A stretch of DNA of 13,911 nt from Gammaproteobacteria bacterium (GCA_022822245.1 JAJECB010000291.1:1-13911); one strand, 5' to 3'; counted from the first letter of the stretch, positions 4,927-12,311 are shown. Made by a program: numbers and translations. The notes: generated by a model from the sequence alone, not told the origin.

Positions 4927-7377
4927 TCAGCCGCGCTCGCGGGGCGCTCCCATGCGGGTGAGGGCGACGGCGGCGGCGGCGTAGAGGAGGGCGGCGCACA
5001 CGATGACGAACGTCTGTCCGAGGTGGACCGCGAGCCCGGTCGCGAGCACCGCGCCGACGACCGATGCGCAGCCGTTGACCCCCCACGCCCAGGGCACCAG
5101 GCCGGGGTCGAGGCGCCGGAGCCGGGCGAGGGCGCGCGGGAACGGCATTCCCATGAACGTCGCGAGCGGCGCGACGAGGGCGACCGCGACCGCGATCTTG
5201 ACGTGGGGCGCGGCACCGAGGAGCGCGCTCGTGAGATGGGGAAGGGTGGCGAGGCAGGCCACCGCGAGGACCACGATCCCGGCCGTCGGCCAGGCGACGG
5301 AACCGCGCTCTTCGCCCGACTCGCGCCGGCCCCCGAGCCAGCTTCCGACGCCGGCGAAGACGAGGAAGGCCGCGAGCACCACGACGAGGGCGTGCAGCGG
5401 GTGGCTCAGGATTACGGTGAAGCGGCTGATGAACGCGATCTCCATCATGAGGAACGCGAGCCCGAGGGCGAAGAAGCCCGCGAGGGCCGCGCCGCGCCGC
5501 GCTCCTCCTCGTTCGCCGGCGGAGCGTCGCCGCACGAGGAGGAGTGGAAGCAGGATGAGAGCCGCGCTCGCGGCCGCCGCCTGGACGAGAGCGGCGGGGA
5601 GAGCGAGGTAGCCGATCGCGAGGAGGCCGATCCCGCCCTCGCGGCTCAAGGCGAGGATCTCGGGGGCGTGCGCCCACCGGAAGAAGCTCCAGAGGTAGGG
5701 CCGGTCGTCGGTCGCGGGGCGGATGTCGAACTTGTAGTCGCGGATGAACTCCTCCCGCTCCGGGCCGAGGAGTCGCGCCGCCGCCTCGTGGAGCCAGGGA
5801 CGCTCCATCACGTTGAAGCGGTTGGCTTCGCCAGCCTCCATGCCCGGTACGTGGACGAGGTCGAACGCCCTCGCGCGGGCGAAGGAGCGGATCGCCGCGA
5901 CCTGCCCCCCGGAGAGCGGCGCACGGCTCGCGACGAGGGTGTTCGTGTTCCAGCTCCGGATCCACGCGAGGTGCTCCGCGGCGGGCTCGATCCCTTCCGC
6001 CGCGAGTGACTCGAGCAGGGTCGCGAGCAGCCGTGGCCCGCTCCGCGGCGGAAGCTCGCTCCAGCCGGTGATGGCGACGAGTCCGCGGGGGGCGAGCCGC
6101 GCGAGCATGGCCCGCATCGACTCCACGGTGAGGAGCCGTTCCGCCTTGAGGGCGTGGAGTCCGGACGGGCTCGCCCCGAGGGCATCCACCTGGATGAGGT
6201 CGTATGTTTCTCCGGCCGCCGCTTCGACGAACGCGCGCGGGTCACCGACGTGGAGGTCGACGGCCCGTTCCCGATACACGCCCCCCGAAAACTCTCTGTA
6301 CCGGCTCTTCACGAGAGCGGCGACGTCCGTCTGTAGCTCGACTGCGTCCACCGAATGCGCTCCGCCCCCAAGCGCCTGGAGCACCAGCGTGCCGCCGCCC
6401 GCCCGGGGCACGAGCACCCGGGGGCGTTCGAGGAGGTGGTAGGGAAGGGCGGAGGTAAGGTCGTCGAGATAGGCGGGCGGCGCTTCTTCCCGCCGTCTGC
6501 GCGGAATCGCGATCGGCCCGTCGCCGTCGACGAAGAGGGCCACCTGCTCGGGGACCGGGGCGCGGGCGAGAAGGCTGAGCCCGGGTGCCCACCGTAGCGG
6601 CACCGCCTCGTTCTCGACCGCGCTCACGAGCCCGAGTGGGCTGGACCGGGTCTCGGCGAGCTTCGCACCGCTCACCCGAAGGGCTTGCGGGAGCGGCTTG
6701 AACGGCGAGATCCGGAGCTCGGTCCAGTATCCCTGTCCGGAGACCAGCAGGAAGAGGATGCCGGCTGCGGGGGCGAGGAGGGTCCACCGGGTCCCCCGCC
6801 GGGCCCGGCCCGCGGCCATCCCTCCCGCGAGGGCCGCCATCGCCCCGAGGACGTCCAGGGTCCGCTCCGCCGGGAACCACGAGAGGAAGGCCACCGCGAG
6901 AACCGCTCCGCCCCCGGCGCCCGCGAGGTCCGCCGCGTAGACCCGCGAGAGGCGGTCCCCGAATACGATGAGGGTGCGCCCGATCCCGGTCGCGGCGATG
7001 AAGAAGGGAATTGCGAGGAGGACCTCGATGACGAGCAGCCAGCCGAGCGGCCGGAGCGACCAGGGCAGCTCGAGCACGTTGAAGGGAACGTGCTGGACCA
7101 TCGCGAAGCAGGCGGGGGCGGCGACCGCGAACCCGAGGGCGGCGAGGGCGAGGAAGGGTCCGGCGGGAACCCGGAGCCGATGGCCGACCACCACCAGGAA
7201 GGCGCCGCTCGCCCCGATTCCGAGGAGCGCGGTGCTGATCACGAGAAACGCGAAGTGGTGCCACTGGACGATTGCGAGGAGCCGCGTCAGCAGGATCTCG
7301 TATCCGAGGGCGGCGGCGGACAGCAGCGCCACCGCCACGAGCAGCAGGAGTCCCGGTGCCCGCTCTTCGTCGCTCAT
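4927..7377 (-). CDS. Polytopic membrane protein with central spermidine-synthase/methyltransferase-like domain
   Basis: An 816-residue protein of the large SpeE-like membrane family. About seven hydrophobic segments (near 9-30, 41-65, 74-94, 112-131, 150-167, 176-190, 200-214) precede a Rossmann-fold region at about 315-560, and seven more follow (about 580 to 812). Family marks are the N-terminal AALGYEILLTRLL, the degenerate SAM loop RAGGG with VDAVELQ (343-349), the acidic DLIQVDALG (393-401), the segment DDRPYLWSFFRW, and the WGVNG motif near 775. The reaction is unknown; aminopropyl or methyl transfer is inferred from the fold. Positive-inside counting (basic loops after segments 2, 4, 6 and 8) places the soluble domain in the periplasm. 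The gene begins 9 nt after the pcm stop without a good ribosome-binding site, so it is probably translationally coupled to it. Confidence 0.82.
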   Translation of the reverse strand: MSDEERAPGLLLLVAVALLSAAALGYEILLTRLLAIVQWHHFAFLVISTALLGIGASGAFLVVVGHRLRVPAGPFLALAALGFAVAAPACFAMVQHVPFNVLELPWSLRPLGWLLVIEVLLAIPFFIAATGIGRTLIVFGDRLSRVYAADLAGAGGGAVLAVAFLSWFPAERTLDVLGAMAALAGGMAAGRARRGTRWTLLAPAAGILFLLVSGQGYWTELRISPFKPLPQALRVSGAKLAETRSSPLGLVSAVENEAVPLRWAPGLSLLARAPVPEQVALFVDGDGPIAIPRRRREEAPPAYLDDLTSALPYHLLERPRVLVPRAGGGTLVLQALGGGAHSVDAVELQTDVAALVKSRYREFSGGVYRERAVDLHVGDPRAFVEAAAGETYDLIQVDALGASPSGLHALKAERLLTVESMRAMLARLAPRGLVAITGWSELPPRSGPRLLATLLESLAAEGIEPAAEHLAWIRSWNTNTLVASRAPLSGGQVAAIRSFARARAFDLVHVPGMEAGEANRFNVMERPWLHEAAARLLGPEREEFIRDYKFDIRPATDDRPYLWSFFRWAHAPEILALSREGGIGLLAIGYLALPAALVQAAAASAALILLPLLLVRRRSAGERGGARRGAALAGFFALGLAFLMMEIAFISRFTVILSHPLHALVVVLAAFLVFAGVGSWLGGRRESGEERGSVAWPTAGIVVLAVACLATLPHLTSALLGAAPHVKIAVAVALVAPLATFMGMPFPRALARLRRLDPGLVPWAWGVNGCASVVGAVLATGLAVHLGQTFVIVCAALLYAAAAVALTRMGAPRERG

Positions 7378-7386
7378 GGGCGGGCT

Positions 7387-8196
7387 TCAGTGCCCGCCGG
7401 TGAGGGGCACGAACCGGACCGGGAGGATCTGGCGGACGGTCACCTCGCCGTCCGAGCGCTTGCGCACGAGGAGCAGCATCTGGACCGAGAACTGCTCGCC
7501 GACGGGGATCACCAGCACCCCGTTCGGGGCGAGCTGCTCGACCAGCGGCGGCGGCACGTGGGAGGCGGCGGCGGTGACCACGATCGCGTCGAACGGCCCG
7601 GCCTCGCGCCATCCGTAGTATCCGTCCCCGAGGCGCACCTCGACGTTGCGGTAGCCGAGCCGGGGCAGCCGCTCCTTCGCCTGTCGGGCGAGGGGCGGCA
7701 CGATCTCGATGGTATGCACCCGCTCGACGAGCTCCGCGAGGACCGCCGCCTGGTAGCCCGATCCGGTGCCGATCTCGAGCACCCGGTGGTGGGAGCCAAG
7801 GCCGAGGAGGTGGGTCATGAGGGCGACGATGTAGGGCTGGGAGATCGTCTGCCCGTGACCGATGGGCAGGGGCCGGTTCTCGTAGGCGAGGTCCGCGATC
7901 TCGGGGGGGACGAACTCGTGCCGCGGCACCCGTTCGATCGCGTCCATCACCTCCGGAGCGATCGCCTCGACGCCGGTGCTCCCGGCCGTGCGGGCGGTGG
8001 TGTCCGCGATCGCCTCCAGCATCCCGAGGCGGAGCTCGGCATGAGGGTCGGCGGATTGCGCAGGCGCCGCGCACGCGAGCGCGAGGACGGCTCCCGCCGC
8101 GGCGGCGAGTGTCCGCCGGCCGAGTGGCCGGGGCGGGAGGGGGGAAGCGGCGCCCGATTCCGGGCCCGCCGCGCTGTCGCCGGCCTTCTCGTTCAT
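7387..8196 (-). CDS. pcm: Protein-L-isoaspartate O-methyltransferase with N-terminal signal sequence
   Basis: A 269-residue protein. The C-terminal ~215 residues are a standard Pcm enzyme, which methylates L-isoaspartyl residues in aged proteins with S-adenosylmethionine so that they can revert to aspartate. Hallmarks are the substrate segment GHGQTISQPYIVA (113-125), SAM motif VLEIGTGSGYQAA (139-151), the acidic HTIEI (161-165) and LGDGYYGW (189-196). Unlike the cytosolic enzyme of ~210 residues, it has an N-terminal extension with RR (27-28), a hydrophobic Ala/Leu run (29-46) and a possible cleavage site near AQSA (46-49). This is a Sec- or Tat-like export signal; the cysteine at 42 does not sit in a canonical lipobox. 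GGGGGAGG nine bases upstream fixes the start at 8196. It is the first gene of a pair with the SpeE-like membrane protein, and divergent from the dehydrogenase across a 116-nt gap. Confidence 0.92.
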   Translation of the reverse strand: MNEKAGDSAAGPESGAASPLPPRPLGRRTLAAAAGAVLALACAAPAQSADPHAELRLGMLEAIADTTARTAGSTGVEAIAPEVMDAIERVPRHEFVPPEIADLAYENRPLPIGHGQTISQPYIVALMTHLLGLGSHHRVLEIGTGSGYQAAVLAELVERVHTIEIVPPLARQAKERLPRLGYRNVEVRLGDGYYGWREAGPFDAIVVTAAASHVPPPLVEQLAPNGVLVIPVGEQFSVQMLLLVRKRSDGEVTVRQILPVRFVPLTGGH

Positions 8197-8312
8197 GGCG
8201 GAATGCCTCCCCCGATCGCCGCGCCTTGGTCCGTCCATGATAATGACGGTGCAGGCGGCGGGGTGCGCGGTCCGCGCCCGGCTCACACCGGATCCAATCG
8301 GGGAGGACGAAC

Positions 8313-8966
8313 ATGCCCACTGCGGCGATCATCGGAGCGAGCCGGGGCATCGGCCTCGGGCTCGTCGAGCGGTACGCGAGCGAAGGGTGGCGGGTGCACG
8401 CGACAACTCGCACCCCGGAGCGCCCGAGGGCCCTCGGGGAGGTCGCGGGGGACGTCCACATCCACGGGCTCGAGGTGACGGACCGCGCCGGGCAGCGCGC
8501 GCTTCGGGGAGCGCTCGCCGACGAGGCCGTCGACGTCCTCATCCACAATGCCGGCGTCTACGGCCGCGGCATGCGGACCGCCGCCGTCAACCGCATCAAC
8601 GCCGAGGCCCCGTTCGAGGTGGCGGAGAGTCTGATGGACGCGGTGCTGCGCAGCGATCAGCGCAAGATCGCGCTCATCACCAGCATGATGGGCGCCCGCC
8701 GCGGCTCCACCCGAAGCCTCGGGAAGTACGGCGACTCCAAGGCCGCGCTCAACGATCGCTTCCGCGAGCTCGCGGAGAGCTGGCGCGAGCGCGGGTGCCT
8801 CGCGGTGGTCATCCACCCCGGGTGGGTCCGCACCGACATGGGCGGGCGCAACGCCGCGGTCTCGGTGGAGGAGAGCGCCCGCGGGATCTGCGACCTCATG
8901 GCCTCCCTCGACGAGTCGGGGCACGGCCGCTTCTGGACCTGGGAGGGCCGCGAGCACCCCTGGTAG
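8313..8966 (+). CDS. SDR family oxidoreductase (C-factor/CsgA-like)
   Basis: A 217-residue short-chain dehydrogenase, on the short side for classical SDRs, cytoplasmic and NAD(P)-dependent. The cofactor loop is IIGASRGIG (6-14), the structural motif HNAG (78-81), and the catalytic set Ser124, Tyr139 and Lys143 (YGDSK) is complete with Asn96. HPGWVRTDMGG (168-178) is the C-terminal segment typical of the C-factor-like SDR subgroup. Arg33 after the second strand (TTRTP) hints at NADP preference, which is an inference. GGGAGGA lies just before the ATG. The gene stands alone, divergent from pcm and convergent with the BtpA-PRTase gene 85 nt downstream. The substrate cannot be predicted. An AT-rich spot (TGATAAT, 8238-8244) in the divergent gap may belong to a promoter, but no matching -35 was found. 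Confidence 0.9.
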   Translation: MPTAAIIGASRGIGLGLVERYASEGWRVHATTRTPERPRALGEVAGDVHIHGLEVTDRAGQRALRGALADEAVDVLIHNAGVYGRGMRTAAVNRINAEAPFEVAESLMDAVLRSDQRKIALITSMMGARRGSTRSLGKYGDSKAALNDRFRELAESWRERGCLAVVIHPGWVRTDMGGRNAAVSVEESARGICDLMASLDESGHGRFWTWEGREHPW

Positions 8967-9051
8967 CGGCTGGCAGCCCGCCCCGGGTCCTCCGGGCGAT
9001 GTCCGGCCCTTCGAGTTCCGGCCCGCTTGGCGTTCCCTTTCGGCGCCGCGG

Positions 9052-10452
9052 TCAGCGCGCGCTCGTTGCGGTCTCCGGGAAGTAGACGGCGGGGTCGTAG
9101 CGCTCGAAGGTGTCGAGCCGCTGGGCGTTGCACTGGCGCTGCCACTCGCTTCCGGGGGGCACGGAGGTCGAGCACCGGTAGCGTTCGCGGAAGGCCCGGG
9201 TGCGCTCGTTCTCCTCGATGCACACCGTCGCGATCCCCGCCACCACCCCGCCCTGGCCCTCGACGAGGCGGACGCCGGCGTCCATCGTGCCGCCGGTCTC
9301 GACCCACTGGTCGACGAGCAACACTCGGGTCCCCGGGCGAAAGGCGGGGGTGCGCATCTCCATCCGTTGCGTTCGCCCCGAGTAGTTCACGAACTCGACG
9401 GTGTCGGATTCCACCGGGAGCTTTCCCGCCTTGCGCAGGGTGAGGAAGCCCTTGCCGAGCCGTACCGCGATGGCCGTGCCGAGCACGAAGCCCATTGCGT
9501 CGAAGGCCGCCACCACGTCGACATCCGCGGGATCGAAGGGCGCGACGAGGTCGTCGACCACCGACCGGAAGATGGACGCGTTGATGTAGAGGGTGGACGG
9601 GTCGAGCCAGGCGAAGGTCTCGCCCTTGACGTTCGGGGCCATCGCCGCAAGGTAGGCCCGCTCGCCCGGTGATTCGGGGCCGGCGGCCGCTGCGTCTCCG
9701 GCGCCGGCTGCGCCCGCCGCCCGGGTTACCGCGAGGAGCCGGCGAAGCCGCGCCGGGTCGATCTCGTAGAAGTCGCCGGGGCGGCTGATCCCGGTCGCGA
9801 CCAGCATCGCGTCGACGTCCGGGGCGTAGCCGGCCGCGTTCTCCGGTGTCACCCCGGAGGCGAGGGCGAGCGGGGCGTCTCCGCACCCGCGCCGGAAGGC
9901 CGCAATCTTGGCCCGGTCCGCCGCCTCGCCCGTCGCGACCCCCGACGTCGTCACCGCGTCCATCCACGAGGCGGCCGTCAGGGCTGCGGCTTCGTGGTCC
10001 GCGGTCGCGACCGGGCGCTGCTTCTTGAACGCGGTGCCGCCGAAGTAGAGCCCCGTCCAGCCGCTCACCTCGCGGGCGGCCGCGATCTCCGCCGCTTCGG
10101 TCTGTTCGTCCGCCGGCACGCGTTCGTCGATCCGGGCGTCGTCCGCCCAGTACGCGTCGATCTCCACCCCCTCCGCCCGGAGCCGGCCGAGCACCGGAAA
10201 CGCGTCCCGGCCGGTCACCGCGAGGAAGTTGACCCCGAGCCAGAGCGACGGGAATCGGGCCCGCACCTCGCCGAGGATCGGCACCAGCTCCTCGCGGGGG
10301 AAGTCGTGGTTGATGAGGAACACGCCCTGCGCCCCCGCCTCGATCGCGACCGCCGCATTCCGGCACGCCTGCCGGGCGTCGCGCACGTGGATGACGGGCA
10401 GCACCGCCGGGCCGGCGGTCTTGAACAGTCGGCGAAATTGCATCCGGTTCAT
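9052..10452 (-). CDS. Fusion protein: BtpA/SgcQ-type TIM barrel plus adenine-type phosphoribosyltransferase
   Basis: A 466-residue cytoplasmic two-domain protein. Residues ~15-245 match the BtpA/SgcQ family (ribulose-phosphate-binding barrel fold): LPVIHVRD, GAQGVFLINHDFP (40-52), WLGVNFLAV (71-79), DAYWADDARIDE (99-110), DAVTTSGVATG (165-175), LASGVTPENAAGY (197-209) and the C-terminal phosphate-loop-like MLVATGISRPGDFYEIDP. An Ala/Gly linker (244-262) leads to an APRT-like domain (~275-430): AFDAMGFVLGTAIAVRLGKGF, RKAGKLP (340-346), then the PRPP loop VLLVDQWVETGGTM (377-390), where the usual second Asp is Gln. The C-terminal ~30 residues (EWQRQCNAQRL onward) are not recognised. The start at 10452 has GGGGGA upstream. 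The gene is single, with no partner in the same orientation. The function is unknown; base salvage linked to a phosphorylated sugar is a guess. Each domain call is firm. Confidence 0.82.
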   Translation of the reverse strand: MNRMQFRRLFKTAGPAVLPVIHVRDARQACRNAAVAIEAGAQGVFLINHDFPREELVPILGEVRARFPSLWLGVNFLAVTGRDAFPVLGRLRAEGVEIDAYWADDARIDERVPADEQTEAAEIAAAREVSGWTGLYFGGTAFKKQRPVATADHEAAALTAASWMDAVTTSGVATGEAADRAKIAAFRRGCGDAPLALASGVTPENAAGYAPDVDAMLVATGISRPGDFYEIDPARLRRLLAVTRAAGAAGAGDAAAAGPESPGERAYLAAMAPNVKGETFAWLDPSTLYINASIFRSVVDDLVAPFDPADVDVVAAFDAMGFVLGTAIAVRLGKGFLTLRKAGKLPVESDTVEFVNYSGRTQRMEMRTPAFRPGTRVLLVDQWVETGGTMDAGVRLVEGQGGVVAGIATVCIEENERTRAFRERYRCSTSVPPGSEWQRQCNAQRLDTFERYDPAVYFPETATSAR

Positions 10453-10500
10453 CGCTTCGATCCCCCGCGTTTCGCGTCGCACGGTCCGCACCGCCGGCCT

Positions 10501-10579
10501 CCGGGGAGCGAGGGCATCCTGCCCGCGCGAGTCACGGCGGGCCTTGGCCTTTCGCCGGCGGGAAGCCCGCGCTCCCGGG
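10501..10579. repeat. REP/MITE-like palindromic element, copy A
   Basis: The outer arms CCGGGGAGC (10501-10509) and GCTCCCGGG (10571-10579) are near-complementary and identical to those of the copy at 12058-12143. Inside are two small hairpins, one around GCATCCTGCCCGCGC and one GCGGG-aag-CCCGC (10558-10570), so the element could fold as a Y. It lies in the 312-nt divergent gap between the BtpA-PRTase and binding-protein genes. Both copies have the same orientation. Confidence 0.65.
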
Positions 10580-10640
10580 AAGCCGTGCTCTCGGGAGGCC
10601 CCGGTCCCGGCCCGAGCCTCGCACCTGCTCCCGAATAGTC

Positions 10641-10668
10641 TTGCACGCTCCGGGCGACGCGCTAGACT
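10641..10668 (+). promoter_or_regulatory. Candidate promoter of the PotD-type transporter operon
   Basis: TTGCAC (10641-10646) and TAGACT (10663-10668) are 16 nt apart, a plausible sigma70-type pair for a high-GC proteobacterium. Transcription from about 10675 would give a ~90-nt leader containing the hairpin at 10706-10734 and a strong AGGAGGA ribosome-binding site before the ATG at 10765. Confidence 0.45.
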
Positions 10669-10705
10669 CCGACGACCGAACCATGCGCGGTCGCTCGGGC
10701 ACCGC

Positions 10706-10734
10706 GGCGCCGGCCGCCGCCCGGCGGCGGCGCC
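10706..10734 (+). promoter_or_regulatory. GC-rich leader hairpin before the binding-protein gene
   Basis: GGCGCC (10706-10711) plus GCCGCC (10716-10721) can pair with GGCGGC-GGCGCC (10723-10734), leaving a GGCC bulge. The stem ends about 16 nt before the AGGAGGA ribosome-binding site, so it could stabilise or attenuate the leader. Because the area is extremely GC-rich, such pairing may also be accidental. Confidence 0.35.
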
Positions 10735-10764
10735 AAAGAAGTTCGGCCGAGGAGGAATTCACCC

Positions 10765-11925
10765 ATGTCAGACCATCGAGAGAATCCGGGTCGCGGCGGG
10801 ATTTCCCGGCGTACCTTCGTCAAGACCACCGGCGCGTTCGCGGGGGCCGCCGCCGCGCCCTTCGTCCTCACCTCCCGCAAGGCGTTCGCCGAGCCGGTCG
10901 AGATCAACATGCTGTCGTGGTACGGCCTCGCCGAGCCCGACATGGTCGCGGCGTTCGAGGCCGAGCACAACGTCAAGTTCAAGCCGAAGTACTACGCCGG
11001 CGGGGACAACATGCTGGCCGCGCTCGCGCAGTCGCCCCCCGGCACCTTCGACATCATCCATACCGACGCGGAGTACGCGCGGATCCTCATCGAGCGCGGG
11101 GACCTGGTCGACGAGCTGGACCCCGCGGACTATCCCTTCGACGACATGCTGCACGAGAGCTTCGCCAGCTTCCCGGGCCACTGGAAGGACGGCAAGCTCT
11201 ACTCGGTGATCAACCGCTTCGGGCATCTCGGAGTCTCGTACAACAAGGAGCAGGTCAGCCTCGAAGAGGCGATGAGCTACAACGTGTACTGGAACCCGAA
11301 GGTCGCCGGCAAGGTGGGCCACTTCGACTGGCACCTGCCGAACCTCGGGCAGGTGAGCCTCCTCGAGGGCAACACCGATCCGGGTCCCTTCGACATCTCC
11401 ACCGACGCTTGGGGCGCGGTGCGCGACAAGACGCTCTCGCTCAAGCCCCAGGTCAAGGGCTTCTTCGACTACGGGGGGACGTTCGCGTCGCTCAAGAACG
11501 GCGACGTCTGGGCGAGCGTCGGGATCGGCGACTGGGTGACGGGGGTGCTGGAGAAGGACGGCGCGCCGGTCGGCTCCGCCGTGCCCGAAGAGGGCGGCAT
11601 CCAGTGGACGGAGTCCTACTCGGTCGTCTCCAGCTCCACGAAGAAGGACCTCGTCCACAAGTACATCCGGTACACGATGACCCCGGAGGGCCAGGTCCGC
11701 TCGGCCAACATGGCGGCCTACCCGGCCTTCGTCGTCACCGGAGCGGGGATGAAGGCGCTTGGGGAGCAGACCCCGGAGGAAGCGGCCCGCACCGGTCAGG
11801 TCGACGGAGCGCCCAACAACCCGATCACCCTGATAAACCAGGGCCGCATCCACTACCGCGACACGCCGAAGCAGCAGAGCTTGGAGGAGTGGAACGAGTT
11901 CTGGTCCGAGTACAAGGTCGCCTGA
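10765..11925 (+). CDS. Tat-exported ABC transporter substrate-binding protein (PotD-type)
   Basis: A 386-residue extracellular solute-binding protein. The N-terminus has a twin-arginine signal: SRRTFVK (14-20), a hydrophobic Ala-rich core, and cleavage after AFA (42). The mature part follows the PotD/family-1 pattern: INMLSWYGLAEPDMVAAFEAEH (47-68), then TFDIIHTDAEYARILIERGDLVDELDP and FGHLGVSYNKE near 150-160, the place where PotD proteins read GVxYN. It captures a polyamine or related small solute in the periplasm and passes it to the two permeases encoded downstream. The ligand is uncertain. AGGAGGA ahead of the ATG supports the start. A hairpin (11943-11973) follows the stop by 17 nt, as often seen where binding protein is made in excess of the permeases. 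The gene is flanked on both sides by copies of the same palindromic element. Confidence 0.9.
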   Translation: MSDHRENPGRGGISRRTFVKTTGAFAGAAAAPFVLTSRKAFAEPVEINMLSWYGLAEPDMVAAFEAEHNVKFKPKYYAGGDNMLAALAQSPPGTFDIIHTDAEYARILIERGDLVDELDPADYPFDDMLHESFASFPGHWKDGKLYSVINRFGHLGVSYNKEQVSLEEAMSYNVYWNPKVAGKVGHFDWHLPNLGQVSLLEGNTDPGPFDISTDAWGAVRDKTLSLKPQVKGFFDYGGTFASLKNGDVWASVGIGDWVTGVLEKDGAPVGSAVPEEGGIQWTESYSVVSSSTKKDLVHKYIRYTMTPEGQVRSANMAAYPAFVVTGAGMKALGEQTPEEAARTGQVDGAPNNPITLINQGRIHYRDTPKQQSLEEWNEFWSEYKVA

Positions 11926-11942
11926 CGAGGCGGTGCCCCCCG

Positions 11943-11973
11943 GCCCGACGGAGCAAGCGTTGCCCCGTCGGGC
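11943..11973 (+). terminator. Intercistronic hairpin after the binding-protein gene
   Basis: GCCCGACGG (11943-11951) pairs with CCGTCGGGC (11965-11973). After a single A/C mismatch the stem continues with GCAA/TTGC around a GCG loop. It starts 17 nt beyond the stop codon. There is no U-tract, so partial termination or 3'-end protection of the binding-protein mRNA is the likely role. Confidence 0.6.
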
Positions 11974-12057
11974 GGGCGAGCGTCGGACCGGTTTCCCGCG
12001 CGGCGCGGGCTCTCCTTCCCGGGAAGTCGCCGGTACCGACGCATCAGGGGGTTCGTT

Positions 12058-12143
12058 CCGGGGAGCGCGGGTGTCCTGCCCGCGCACAGGTGGACGATGC
12101 GGTTCGTTGGGCCGCTCGCGGGCTGGAAGCCCGCGCTCCCGGG
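12058..12143. repeat. REP/MITE-like palindromic element, copy B
   Basis: Outer arms CCGGGGAGC (12058-12066) and GCTCCCGGG (12135-12143) frame two perfect 7-bp hairpins: GCGCGGG/CCCGCGC (12065-12085) and GCGGGCT/AGCCCGC (12118-12134). The left ~30 nt and right ~25 nt closely match copy A at 10501-10579; the middle differs. It lies in the non-coding 386-nt gap between binding-protein and permease genes. Frames running through it (WKPALPGG and similar) are not genes. Confidence 0.7.
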
Positions 12144-12181
12144 CGGTCTCCGGCCGGCTTCGACTCGAGCGGAAGGCCGGT

Positions 12182-12210
12182 GGCGCCTCGCGAAGGAAGG
12201 TCGAGGCGCC
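12182..12210. repeat. 9-bp perfect inverted repeat in the transporter intergenic region
   Basis: GGCGCCTCG (12182-12190) and CGAGGCGCC (12202-12210) are perfect complements around an 11-nt loop. It is the third of four stem-loops in the 386-nt gap. It may stabilise the mRNA or be a remnant of a further repeat element. Confidence 0.5.
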
Positions 12211-12267
12211 GGTTTGCTCCGACCTCTTCCCGGCCCGGGGAGAGACGGCGGCGCGCCTGACATGAAC

Positions 12268-12300
12268 GCTCCGGCGTCACCTCGTCCTCGACGCCGGAGC
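12268..12300 (+). promoter_or_regulatory. 11-bp hairpin covering the ribosome-binding region of the first permease
   Basis: GCTCCGGCGTC (12268-12278) pairs perfectly with GACGCCGGAGC (12290-12300) across an 11-nt loop. The only Shine-Dalgarno-like sequence for the GTG start at 12312 is CGGAG (12295-12299), inside the 3' arm, so folding would hide it. A 17-codon Arg-rich frame (ATG 12262, reading MNAPASPRPRRRSRFLR, stop TGA 12313-12315) runs through the hairpin and overlaps the GTG as GTGA, which would permit translational coupling. That small frame has no well-placed ribosome-binding site (GGGGAG lies 19 nt upstream), so it is only a possibility. Confidence 0.45.
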
Positions 12301-12311
12301 CGGTTCCTGCG

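Noticed and set aside
4838..5965. Leftward open frame continuing upstream of the ABC ATPase
   Set aside because: It overlaps the SpeE-like gene in another frame, is Arg/Pro-rich, and the ATPase start at 4837 has its own GGAGGG.
8238..8244. TGATAAT as a promoter -10 for the dehydrogenase or pcm
   Set aside because: No -35-like hexamer at suitable spacing on either strand.
6685..8478. 597-codon rightward frame opposite the SpeE-like and pcm genes
   Set aside because: Antisense shadow of GC-rich codons with Glu/Arg/Gly-rich composition and no domain; the opposite strand encodes clear families.
6242..8548. 768-codon leftward frame overlapping the SpeE-like and pcm genes
   Set aside because: Arg/Pro/Gly-rich out-of-frame translation of the same strand; stops are rare only because of the base composition.
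8657..10366. 569-codon leftward frame overlapping the BtpA-PRTase and dehydrogenase genes
   Set aside because: Out-of-frame translation, Gly/Arg-rich, crossing an unrelated oppositely oriented gene.
10501..12143. CRISPR-like repeats
   Set aside because: Only two copies 1.5 kb apart, with internal palindromes and a gene between; no regular spacer array.
10641..12260. 539-codon rightward frame across the binding-protein gene and intergenic repeats
   Set aside because: It is the +1 or +2 shadow of the PotD-type gene and runs through the palindromic element; no recognisable domain.
12097..12261. Small frame upstream of the first permease (reads WKPALPGG)
   Set aside because: It is translated palindromic repeat, a common false gene in repeat-rich intergenic DNA; only its last 17 codons are considered, as a possible leader.
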